Of a stretch of DNA of 5,347 bases, positions 1 through 5,347 are shown piece after piece (the first letter of the stretch is position 1; each line of letters starts with the position of its first letter). Source of the stretch: Gammaproteobacteria bacterium (lineage in GTDB: Bacteria; Pseudomonadota; Gammaproteobacteria; CAJXQU01); NCBI GenBank assembly GCA_026984275.1, contig JALSSM010000028.1, positions 1-5,347 on the forward strand, given 5' to 3'. The notes under the pieces are model-generated. The model was not told the origin of the DNA, did not search any database, and saw only the letters and a list, made by a program, of their open reading frames with translations. Position numbers and translations under genes: made by a program.

Positions 1-131
1 TCTAATCCAAAGTTTATGATCAGCAAGGCCATTTGTGAGAAATAGCCAGATAAAATTAGATTACGATTGTTATCAATAGTAAAATGTTCATCGATCATCA
101 GCTCTGGATCAAATAGATAAAAAAATTCACC

Positions 132-137
132 AGGAGG
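132..137 (+). promoter_or_regulatory. Ribosome binding site of the Yip1 family gene
   Basis: A perfect AGGAGG lies 9 bases before the ATG at 147. It fixes that start and suggests the shortened gene is still meant to be translated. The 131 bases upstream of it hold no promoter I could defend. Confidence 0.8.
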
Positions 138-146
138 ATCGCAATC

Positions 147-494
147 ATGATAAACCATATCTTTGGACTACTCATTCAACCCGTCAGGCAGTGGCAAAAA
201 CTAAAAGATGAAGATCCCTCTGTCACAAAATTATTATTCCCGATTATTCTTTTAGCAGCGATCCCACCTGTCGCGGGTTATTTCGGAACAACGACACAAG
301 GTTGGAGGATTGGTGCGGGGGATCCGGTCATGCTCTTATATATCGGTATCCCAGTTTTAATGGAAATTCCTAAAGAAAGAGGGTTTATGTTTTCAACCGC
401 AATCCTCGGGTTTGGTATGGTTGGCCTGTTAGGCATGCTCGTGGTCACAGTTTTGCTTTGGGGAGTCGGTCTGGAACCAATACTTGCACATTAG
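147..494 (+). CDS. Yip1 family inner membrane protein, internally shortened
   Basis: The product has 115 residues and belongs, by its ends, to the bacterial Yip1 domain family of small multi-pass inner membrane proteins, whose exact role is unknown. The N-terminus (MINHIFGLL, then the W16..D21 E22 segment) and the G47-T-T-T-Q-G-W..G-G-D-P-V61 stretch match the family start. From about residue 64 (LYIGIPVLM, then the E77-R-G-F-x-FS segment and a last hydrophobic helix ending L-W-G106) it matches the family end. Family members as I remember them are about 190-200 residues, with about 85 more residues and roughly three membrane helices between these two parts. Here D59-P-V61 runs straight into L63-L-Y-I-G, so the central part seems to have been lost in frame. 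Remaining membrane segments are roughly residues 29-46 and 86-105, with a short hydrophobic piece at 62-72. The ATG is well supported by AGGAGG. It may be a non-functional remnant, a mini-protein or an assembly deletion. The family call is fairly sure; function is not. Confidence 0.8.
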   Translation: MINHIFGLLIQPVRQWQKLKDEDPSVTKLLFPIILLAAIPPVAGYFGTTTQGWRIGAGDPVMLLYIGIPVLMEIPKERGFMFSTAILGFGMVGLLGMLVVTVLLWGVGLEPILAH

Positions 495-537
495 ATCTCT
501 TCAGACCATAACTGCTGCGTGTATTTTCCTGGGCGTC

Positions 538-552
538 AACGACTTCGTCGTT
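538..552. repeat. Short perfect inverted repeat before the PLP enzyme gene
   Basis: AACGAC and GTCGTT form a perfect 6-base-pair stem around a TTC loop, ending 18 bases before the ATG at 571. It is flanked by a direct repeat of TTCCTGG (526-532 and 557-563). No run of T follows, so it is not an intrinsic terminator. It could be a leader structure or chance. Confidence 0.4.
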
Positions 553-570
553 CATATTCCTGGCATTTAG

Positions 571-1497
571 ATGCAAGAAAAATCTGATTCAGTTAAAAAT
601 CCGCTGGAAACGCTGGAAGAAAAACTAAATCAATCTCACTTAGACCCCATCAATCATCAAATCATCGAAGGATCTGGCGTTAACCTCTGGATCAAACGCG
701 ATGATCAGATCCACCCCATCATTTCTGGTAATAAATGGCGTAAACTGAAATATATTCTCAAACATGCTCTGGAGACTGGCCATGACCACCTGATCAGTAT
801 GGGTGGCCCATGGTCTAATCACTTACATGCCCTGGCCTGGGTAGGAAAAGAACTCGGTTTGGAGACAACCGGTATCATTCGCGGTGAAATTCCGGATAAA
901 AAATCGTCAACCCTTAAAGATATTGAGAAATGGGGTATGCAACTGGAACATGTAAACCGTTTAGAATTTCGTCAGCTTCGCGCTTACCGTGAGCCTGATT
1001 CACCGCCAGCTCGTCGATATCAGGGTTACTGGATACCTGAAGGTGGAGCTACTCAACTGGCCTTGAAGGGTGTGTCAGAACTGGTCGATGAAATTCATAT
1101 TTCTTTTGATGTGATTGTATTGGCCTGTGGGACGGGTACAACACTGGCTGGCATCGCCTCTGCCCTGCCCACCAATAAACATGTTGTTGGTTTTTCGGCA
1201 CTCAAAGGAGCCGGTTTTCTCTATAAAGAAGTTAACCGGGTTCTTGAAAGTGAACTGAAGAACTGGTCCATCAATCTCGATTATCATTTTGGCGGCTTTG
1301 CAAAAGCTGATCAGAAACTTTTCTCATTTATGAAAGATTTTGAGGAGCAAACTGGAATACTATTAGATCCTGTCTATACTGGAAAAATGATGTACGGTTT
1401 ATTTGATCTGATCCGGCAAGGACACTTTCAACCCGGGACGAAAATAATGGCCATTCATACGGGAGGTTTACAGGGAAGTAGTGGATTCATGAATTGA
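571..1497 (+). CDS. PLP-dependent ACC deaminase / D-cysteine desulfhydrase family enzyme
   Basis: This 308-residue protein is a fold-type II (tryptophan synthase beta-like) pyridoxal phosphate enzyme of the group that includes 1-aminocyclopropane-1-carboxylate deaminase and D-cysteine desulfhydrase; it is probably cytoplasmic. Residues 39-59 hold the WIKRDD segment and the SGNKWRKLK motif, in which K55 should carry the cofactor. GGPWSNHLHA (78-87) replaces the usual GG-x-QSN-x-TR of true ACC deaminases. EGG (157-159), the phosphate-binding ACGTGTTLAG (185-194), DPVYTGK (266-272) and the C-terminal HTGGLQG (296-302) are all present, and the length is normal. The WSNH variant marks a broad proteobacterial subgroup whose substrate is not established, so D-cysteine, ACC or another amino acid all remain possible. 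A stop codon (TAG) lies directly before the ATG in the same frame, so this is the earliest possible ATG; no clear Shine-Dalgarno sequence precedes it. It lies 76 bases after the Yip1 family gene and may be transcribed with it. Confidence 0.88.
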   Translation: MQEKSDSVKNPLETLEEKLNQSHLDPINHQIIEGSGVNLWIKRDDQIHPIISGNKWRKLKYILKHALETGHDHLISMGGPWSNHLHALAWVGKELGLETTGIIRGEIPDKKSSTLKDIEKWGMQLEHVNRLEFRQLRAYREPDSPPARRYQGYWIPEGGATQLALKGVSELVDEIHISFDVIVLACGTGTTLAGIASALPTNKHVVGFSALKGAGFLYKEVNRVLESELKNWSINLDYHFGGFAKADQKLFSFMKDFEEQTGILLDPVYTGKMMYGLFDLIRQGHFQPGTKIMAIHTGGLQGSSGFMN

Positions 1498-1541
1498 TCC
1501 GAGGTTTTCTGAATAATAAAAAATGCTCTGAAATCTATTGA

Positions 1542-1570
1542 TTCCACCCGTCATACCCTGACCGGTGGAA
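1542..1570. repeat. Strong imperfect hairpin downstream of the PLP enzyme gene
   Basis: The arms TTCCACCCGTCA (1542-1553) and TGACCGGTGGAA (1559-1570) pair over 12 positions with a single C-C mismatch, around a TACCC loop. The hairpin starts 44 bases after the PLP enzyme stop. There is no T run directly after it on either strand, so it is not a classic intrinsic terminator. It could be a transcript 3' end stabiliser, a Rho-related end or a dispersed repeat unit. A weaker 7-base-pair stem (AAGAAAA 1583-1589 with TTTTCTT 1605-1611) follows. Confidence 0.6.
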
Positions 1571-1632
1571 GGGGTAATCATAAAGAAAACCCCCCGTTTA
1601 GGAATTTTCTTACAAAATAAACAACATAGCTT

Positions 1633-1661
1633 TTCTCTTTTGCCTGATAATTGGGTACAAT
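1633..1661 (+). promoter_or_regulatory. Candidate promoter of the EF-G gene
   Basis: TACAAT (1656-1661) is a good -10 hexamer. A weak -35 match, TTCTCT (1633-1638), lies 17 bases before it. The bases after the -10 are GC-rich (ACGCGG), a discriminator type often found at translation-gene promoters under growth-rate control; that control is inferred. Transcription would begin near 1668 and give a leader of about 97 bases. The -35 is poor, so this is a candidate only. Confidence 0.35.
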
Positions 1662-1765
1662 ACGCGGTTTTTTTGGCACGGCTTTTCTCCACAGACAAAA
1701 GTCATGGAAACCTGGCCCTGATTATTAATAACATTTAACGACTATTTAACTTAAAGAGCACGACT

Positions 1766-3850
1766 ATGACTGATTTAGCGCTTTATCGAAACATTGGTAT
1801 CTTTGCCCATGTTGATGCAGGGAAAACAACCACTTCTGAACGAATTCTGAGCCTGACGGGTAAGATTCATAAAATTGGCGAAGTTCATGACGGTGAAGCA
1901 ACAACTGACTTCATGGATCAGGAACGCGAGCGTGGTATCACCATTCAGTCAGCAGCAACCAGTTGTTTCTGGAAAGATCACCGCCTCAACATCATTGATA
2001 CACCCGGACACGTTGATTTCACAATCGAAGTTTACCGTTCACTGAAGGTACTGGATGGTGGTGTCGGTGTTTTCTGTGGTTCTGGTGGTGTTGAGCCTCA
2101 GTCTGAAACTAACTGGCGTTATGCTAATGAATCAGAAGTTGCCCGTATTATTCTTGTGAACAAGCTCGATCGCATGGGGGCAGACTTTTATCGGGTCGTG
2201 GATCAGGTTAAGAACGTACTGGGTGCAAACCCACTGGTGATGGTTCTGCCAATTGGTATTGAAGATGATTTTGTCGGTGTGGTTGATCTACTGACTCGCA
2301 AAGCCTGGGTCTGGGATGATTCCAGTGATCCTGAAAAATACGAACTCAAAGATGTTCCTGAAGATATGGTTGATAAAGTTGAGCAATATCGCAGCGAACT
2401 GATTGAAATGGTTGTTGAACAGGATGATGATGTCATGGAGAAATATCTTGAAGGTGAAGAACCTGACATTGATACGATCAAACGATTGATCAAAAAAGGT
2501 ACTGTTGCACTTGATTTCTTTCCAACTTATTGTGGTTCTGCCTTTAAAAACAAAGGTATTCAGCTGATCCTTGATGCGGTCGTTGACTTCCTGCCAAACC
2601 CAACCGAAGTAAAACCTCAGCCTGAAGTTGATCTTGAAGGTAATGAAACAGGCGAGTTTGCTATTGTTGATCCAGACAAACCACTTCGCGCATTGGCTTT
2701 CAAGATCATGGATGATCGTTTTGGTGCTTTGACCTTCGTTCGCGTTTATTCAGGAAAACTTGAAAAAGGAATGACGGTTCTGAATACAGCGACGGGCAAG
2801 ACTGAAAGAATCGGGCGCATGGTTGAAATGCATGCAGATGAACGTATTGAGCTGGAAAGGGCGCAGGCTGGTGATATTGTCGCCGTTGTCGGTATGAAAA
2901 ACGTCCAGACAGGCCACACTTTATGTGATCCTAAATCACCTGCAACGCTGGAACCGATGGTCTTCCCTGATCCAGTTATCTCTATCTCAATTACTCCAAA
3001 AGACAAAGGTGCCTCTGAAAAAATGGGCGTAGCTCTTGGAAAAATGATCAAAGAAGATCCTTCATTCCATGTAGAAACAGATGAAGATAGTGGCGAAACC
3101 ATTCTCAAAGGAATGGGTGAATTACACCTTGATATCAAGATCGACATTCTCAGACGAACACATGGGGTCGATGTGGAAGTTGGTAAGCCACAGGTGGCTT
3201 ATCGTGAAACGATCACACAACGTATTGAAGATAGCTATACCCATAAAAAACAATCAGGTGGTTCTGGTCAGTTTGCTAAAATTGACTATATTATCGAACC
3301 TGGACAACCCGGTGATGGTTTCGAATTTGAATCAACGGTCACCGGTGGTAACGTGCCTCGTGAATTCTGGCCAGCGGTTCAAAAAGGCTTTGAATCCATG
3401 CTTGATGAAGGTGTTCTTGCAGGATTCCCTTGTCTTGATTTCAAAGTCACACTGACTGACGGTGGTTTCCATGCAGTAGACTCATCTGCGGTTGCTTACG
3501 AGATTGCGGCGAAAGGTGCATTCAGACAATCAATTCCAAAGGCTGGGCCTCAATTACTGGAACCGATCATGAAAGTAGACGTGTTCACTCCAGAAGATAA
3601 TGTCGGTGATGTCATTGGTGATCTTAACCGCCGTCGCGGAATGATCAAATCACAGGATGCCGGTCCAACGGGTGTTCGTATCAAAGCCGATGTGCCACTG
3701 AGTGATATGTTTGGTTATATTGGTGATCTTCGTACAATGACATCAGGTCGTGGACAATTCTCTATGGAGTTCTCACACTACATGCCTTGTCCGAAAAATG
3801 TTGCTGAAGAAGTTATAAAAGAAGTTCAGGAACGTAACGAGAAAAAATAA
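1766..3850 (+). CDS. fusA: Elongation factor G, EF-G2-type paralogue
   Basis: This 694-residue translational GTPase is complete. EF-G moves tRNAs and mRNA through the ribosome after peptide bond formation and, with ribosome recycling factor, splits ribosomes. All GTPase motifs are visible: AHVDAGKT (14-21), the switch I segment RGITI (56-60), DTPGH (78-82), NKLD (132-135) and GSAF (257-260). Domain II follows from about 305. Domain III holds GMGELHLD (449-456). Domain IV has the loop with QSGGSGQF (496-503) and the tip FHAVDSS with H569. Domain V ends near 675. From memory it matches the Vibrio EF-G2 type (about 695 residues) more closely than main EF-G: CGSGGVEPQSETNWRYANE (104-122) and GGSGQF, where main EF-G has GGRGQY, are shared with that type. 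There are no rpsL, rpsG or tuf neighbours, which also fits a paralogue outside the str operon. In Pseudomonas aeruginosa the two EF-G copies are reported to have divided translocation and recycling; whether that applies here is unknown. An AAAGAG ribosome site lies 7 bases before the ATG. The gene is closed by its own terminator. Confidence 0.96.
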   Translation: MTDLALYRNIGIFAHVDAGKTTTSERILSLTGKIHKIGEVHDGEATTDFMDQERERGITIQSAATSCFWKDHRLNIIDTPGHVDFTIEVYRSLKVLDGGVGVFCGSGGVEPQSETNWRYANESEVARIILVNKLDRMGADFYRVVDQVKNVLGANPLVMVLPIGIEDDFVGVVDLLTRKAWVWDDSSDPEKYELKDVPEDMVDKVEQYRSELIEMVVEQDDDVMEKYLEGEEPDIDTIKRLIKKGTVALDFFPTYCGSAFKNKGIQLILDAVVDFLPNPTEVKPQPEVDLEGNETGEFAIVDPDKPLRALAFKIMDDRFGALTFVRVYSGKLEKGMTVLNTATGKTERIGRMVEMHADERIELERAQAGDIVAVVGMKNVQTGHTLCDPKSPATLEPMVFPDPVISISITPKDKGASEKMGVALGKMIKEDPSFHVETDEDSGETILKGMGELHLDIKIDILRRTHGVDVEVGKPQVAYRETITQRIEDSYTHKKQSGGSGQFAKIDYIIEPGQPGDGFEFESTVTGGNVPREFWPAVQKGFESMLDEGVLAGFPCLDFKVTLTDGGFHAVDSSAVAYEIAAKGAFRQSIPKAGPQLLEPIMKVDVFTPEDNVGDVIGDLNRRRGMIKSQDAGPTGVRIKADVPLSDMFGYIGDLRTMTSGRGQFSMEFSHYMPCPKNVAEEVIKEVQERNEKK

Positions 3851-3900
3851 TCTGCTCTTTAGTCGGATTAAGCCGGGGATAATTACTGGCAATCAGATGA

Positions 3901-3948
3901 GGGTCATTATTATCAGGAATTCCTCCTGAATAATAATGACCCTTTTTT
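3901..3948 (+). terminator. Intrinsic terminator of the EF-G gene
   Basis: A long stem is formed by 3901-3918 (GGGTCATTATTATCAGGA) and 3924-3942, with one extra T bulged in the right arm and a five-base ATTCC loop. Six T residues (3943-3948) follow directly. It lies 50 bases after the EF-G stop and 17 bases before the end of the convergent deacylase gene. The same stem would form in the opposite transcript, but no T run follows on that side, so it is clearly strongest for the rightward gene. Confidence 0.95.
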
Positions 3949-3965
3949 ATTACCTGGATCATCCA

Positions 3966-4436
3966 CTAATGATAGTGGCTGTAGTGTCCATGTCGCACAC
4001 CACTCATCAGTTTCTGAAAATCTTTTCCAAGAATATGTACCAGCTCCTGATGGTCGCCAGATTCGAAATAAACATTGTTGAGATTAAAAAGTGACTCATC
4101 GACAAATGTTTCCATAGCATAGGCAGGACCAATCGGTGGAACAGCCCCTGTATCACAGTCGTTAAAAAGTCTTGCGATTTCATCTTCAGTAGCCAGATGA
4201 AAATCTCTGTTTAATTCTCTCCTCAAATGCTTCATTTCCACCCAGTTATTGGCTGGAACAACAACCATCGCGTAACTTTGTTTATCCTTTACAATCACAG
4301 CCTTAGCCAGATGATCTTCTGGAATATGAGCAGATTTAGCCGTTTCATGACTGGAGCCAGTCAAATTATGCTGCATTAAATCATAATCGATAGAATGCTC
4401 TACCATAAAATGTTGCACCGTGTGTGAGATAGCCAT
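3966..4436 (-). CDS. YbaK/EbsC family aminoacyl-tRNA deacylase-like protein
   Basis: This 156-residue protein belongs to the YbaK/EbsC (prolyl-tRNA synthetase INS-type editing) superfamily, whose members act in trans to hydrolyse wrongly charged tRNAs. Visible family marks are the H23..TGSS segment (26-29), LAKAV (43-47) with K45 at the place of the essential lysine of YbaK, the GAVPP loop (97-101, GxxxP type) followed by IG, and SGDH (126-129). The length is normal for the family. It is of the single-domain type often annotated only as YbaK/EbsC family and is probably not YbaK itself, so the misacylated tRNA cannot be named. The C-terminus is histidine-rich (RHGHYSHYH, five histidines counting from 149), which may be a loose tail or bind metal; this is a guess. 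The start ATG is preceded by GAGGGGG ending 7 bases upstream. It converges on the EF-G gene with 115 bases between the stops. Confidence 0.9.
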   Translation of the reverse strand: MAISHTVQHFMVEHSIDYDLMQHNLTGSSHETAKSAHIPEDHLAKAVIVKDKQSYAMVVVPANNWVEMKHLRRELNRDFHLATEDEIARLFNDCDTGAVPPIGPAYAMETFVDESLFNLNNVYFESGDHQELVHILGKDFQKLMSGVRHGHYSHYH

Positions 4437-4467
4437 TTTCTTACCCCCTCATTACATACATCTGTAT

Positions 4468-4512
4468 CCACATCATCTGTGATGTGGTGAATGACACAAT
4501 CCATTAGATGGA
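4468..4512. promoter_or_regulatory. Two palindromes upstream of the YbaK-family gene
   Basis: CCACATCA (4468-4475) and TGATGTGG (4480-4487) form a perfect 8-base-pair stem with a TCTG loop, 31 bases before the YbaK-family start. A second palindrome, TCCAT-TAG-ATGGA (4500-4512), lies just beyond it. Such sites could be operators for a dimeric regulator or form a leader hairpin in the leftward transcript. I could not place a convincing promoter around them, so their role is open. Confidence 0.4.
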
Positions 4513-4724
4513 GTGTACCGCCGCCTGAGGCATTCGCTCGAAAATGATGTTTACAACCAACCATACAGGGAGCTTTATAAGCAGCTACTCAGGGAGCGTT
4601 GATGTGTACTCACGAGACAAGCTGCGATCAGATACCTGGTTGGTGTCTCTATCCGAGCTTTTCGCTTCATATTTTAAGTATAGCTCGAAAAAAGGGACCG
4701 GCCATGTGGAATAATTGTCAGAAT
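4513..4724. other. Intergenic stretch without a convincing gene
   Basis: Between the YbaK-family upstream palindromes and the DCC-family stop I see no recognisable gene. It contains a direct repeat of CAGGGAGC (4566-4573, 4590-4597), an inverted pair ACCAACCA (4556-4563) / TGGTTGGT (4637-4644) and an inverted pair CGAGCT (4654-4659) / AGCTCG (4682-4687). A 56-codon rightward open frame (4544-4714) has no family resemblance and only a distant GAGG upstream. A second rightward frame reads 4495-4674 with one internal TGA. The stretch may be a decayed gene, a small RNA or plain spacer. Confidence 0.4.
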
Positions 4725-5096
4725 TTACAAACGACCTGTTAGCTGCAGTCTGTGATGAACCTGCTTATGATAAATTCGAGCAAGCCATGGACGAATCAGT
4801 GGAAGCCCAATCAACCATGCCATGGGTTTTAGCAAGGTAACCTTACTTAAGAGCAATATATAGGCATCTATCTCAGAGAGGATCTGCTTATTTTCATCCT
4901 GTACATGAAGTTCTGTTAACGCTTTTTCAGGATCAATACCAAGTTCAAGTAACTCCTGTTCCCTGCCGGTAATATCAAACCAGCAGACATTCTCCCCTGC
5001 TCTTCCTGCAATTTTTTCGTAGTTCTCTCTATCCCGGATACAGCTCGGACAAGCTCCATCATAATAGGCAGTAATTTTTGCGTTGTTCTGGCTCAT
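4725..5096 (-). CDS. DCC-family (DUF393) thiol-disulfide oxidoreductase-like protein
   Basis: The 123-residue product has the DCC-family signature near its N-terminus: YYDGACPSC at 11-19, with D13, C16 and C19 forming the D-x-x-C-x-x-C core. The family is named for this motif and is thought to include thioredoxin-fold thiol-disulfide oxidoreductases, but a defined substrate is not known. CWFDI (38-42) and the ALTELHVQD segment (59-67), followed by an acidic-hydrophobic stretch and a C-terminal hydrophobic helix region (about 84-104), also fit the subgroup. There is no signal peptide, so it is probably cytoplasmic; the C-terminal hydrophobic part could touch the membrane. The ATG at 5096 is preferred over a TTG at 5099, because GGAGGA is spaced properly only for the ATG. 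It lies 35 bases after the CDGSH gene on the same strand and is probably co-transcribed with it. Confidence 0.87.
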   Translation of the reverse strand: MSQNNAKITAYYDGACPSCIRDRENYEKIAGRAGENVCWFDITGREQELLELGIDPEKALTELHVQDENKQILSEIDAYILLLSKVTLLKPMAWLIGLPLIRPWLARIYHKQVHHRLQLTGRL

Positions 5097-5100
5097 CAAA

Positions 5101-5106
5101 TCCTCC
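5101..5106 (-). promoter_or_regulatory. Ribosome binding site deciding the DCC-family start
   Basis: On the minus strand GGAGGA lies 4 bases before the ATG at 5096 and only 1 base before the in-frame TTG at 5099. This spacing favours the ATG and a product of 123 residues. Confidence 0.75.
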
Positions 5107-5131
5107 AGACTATCTACCCGTTGTCAGATGG

Positions 5132-5347
5132 TTATTCAGGATCTTTAAATCCTACTCTCGCATGTGATCCATCACAATAAGGTTTATTTGATGATTCGCC
5201 ACAGCGGCATAAGGCAGTTGTCCCGTTACAGTCTGTATTTTCACCATCAACACCGGTTATGAAACCTTGTCCTTCCACCAGAAATGGCCCATCTACGAGA
5301 ACCTGAATAGTAAAACCCTCTGTCGGTTTGACCTCAGGCGGAGCTTT
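5132..5347 (-). CDS. CDGSH iron-sulfur domain protein (partial, start outside window)
   Basis: The last 71 codons of a leftward gene enter from the right edge; the start is not in the window. The visible part ends in a perfect CDGSH zinc-finger-like motif: C47-R-C-G-E-S-S-N-K-P-Y-C58-D-G-S-H62 (numbering within the visible part), followed by A-R-V-G-F and a short tail to TAA. Three cysteines and the histidine are the ligands that hold a 2Fe-2S cluster in this family. Before it is a segment with VLVDGPFLVEG (16-26), typical of bacterial members in which a beta-rich piece precedes the motif; the whole protein is likely longer. Proteins of this type are linked to electron transfer or iron-sulfur and redox balance, but the partner of this one is unknown. 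The downstream neighbour is the DCC-family gene, 35 bases away on the same strand, which suggests a small redox operon. Confidence 0.92.
   Translation of the reverse strand, partial: KAPPEVKPTEGFTIQVLVDGPFLVEGQGFITGVDGENTDCNGTTALCRCGESSNKPYCDGSHARVGFKDPE

Noticed and set aside
1468..1698. 76-codon leftward frame across the gap between the PLP enzyme and EF-G genes
   Set aside because: It crosses the hairpin and the probable EF-G promoter, has no ribosome site and resembles no family.
1704..1721. Tiny open frame METWP plus stop in the EF-G leader, a possible attenuator peptide
   Set aside because: It has no ribosome site, no run of regulatory codons and no alternative hairpins that would act as an attenuator.
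2203..2493. Serine-rich leftward frame opposite the EF-G gene
   Set aside because: Its composition is the complement of acidic EF-G codons, and it lacks a ribosome site and any domain.
3081..3455. 124-codon rightward frame inside the EF-G gene
   Set aside because: It lies wholly within the strongly conserved EF-G coding sequence in another frame and has no family resemblance; it is a shadow.
4550..4580. TTTACA and TTATAA as a rightward promoter for a small RNA
   Set aside because: The spacing of 18-19 bases is poor and no terminator with a T run follows before the DCC-family gene.
4654..4693. CGAGCT/AGCTCG stem beside a run of six A as a terminator of the DCC-family gene
   Set aside because: In the leftward transcript the T run comes before the stem, not after it, so it cannot act as an intrinsic terminator.
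4544..4714. 56-codon rightward frame in the spacer upstream of the YbaK-family gene
   Set aside because: The only Shine-Dalgarno-like GAGG is 13 bases from the ATG, no family is recognisable, and another frame is equally open. It is mentioned only as part of the spacer.

Overview
The window looks like ordinary chromosome from a marine-type gammaproteobacterium with moderate to low GC. The whole gene set (a Yip1 family membrane protein, a PLP-dependent ACC deaminase-like enzyme, an EF-G2-type elongation factor, a YbaK family editing protein, a DCC-family thiol protein and a CDGSH iron-sulfur protein) resembles proteins I know from Vibrio and Oceanospirillales-like bacteria. This placement is from remembered family sequences, not a search. 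I see no phage genes, intact insertion sequence, CRISPR array, tRNA or rRNA.

Layout: the left half reads rightward. A short Yip1 family gene (147-494) is followed after 76 bases by a PLP-dependent enzyme (571-1497). A 268-base gap holds a strong imperfect hairpin and a probable promoter, and leads to a complete EF-G paralogue (1766-3850). A textbook intrinsic terminator (3901-3948) ends that gene. The right half reads leftward: a YbaK/EbsC-type deacylase (3966-4436) converges on the EF-G gene. Upstream of it is a 288-base gap with small palindromes but no convincing gene. A two-gene unit follows, made of a CDGSH iron-sulfur protein (5132 to beyond the right edge) and a DCC-family thiol-disulfide protein (4725-5096).

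Two functional themes can be inferred. EF-G2 and the YbaK-type protein both serve translation (ribosome movement or recycling, and aminoacyl-tRNA quality control), but they are convergent and so not one operon. The CDGSH and DCC genes are 35 bases apart on the same strand and are both small cysteine-based redox proteins.

The most notable oddity is the Yip1 family gene. Its beginning and end match the family, but about 85 central residues that I would expect are missing, with the reading frame kept. I found no evidence for a new multi-gene system here.
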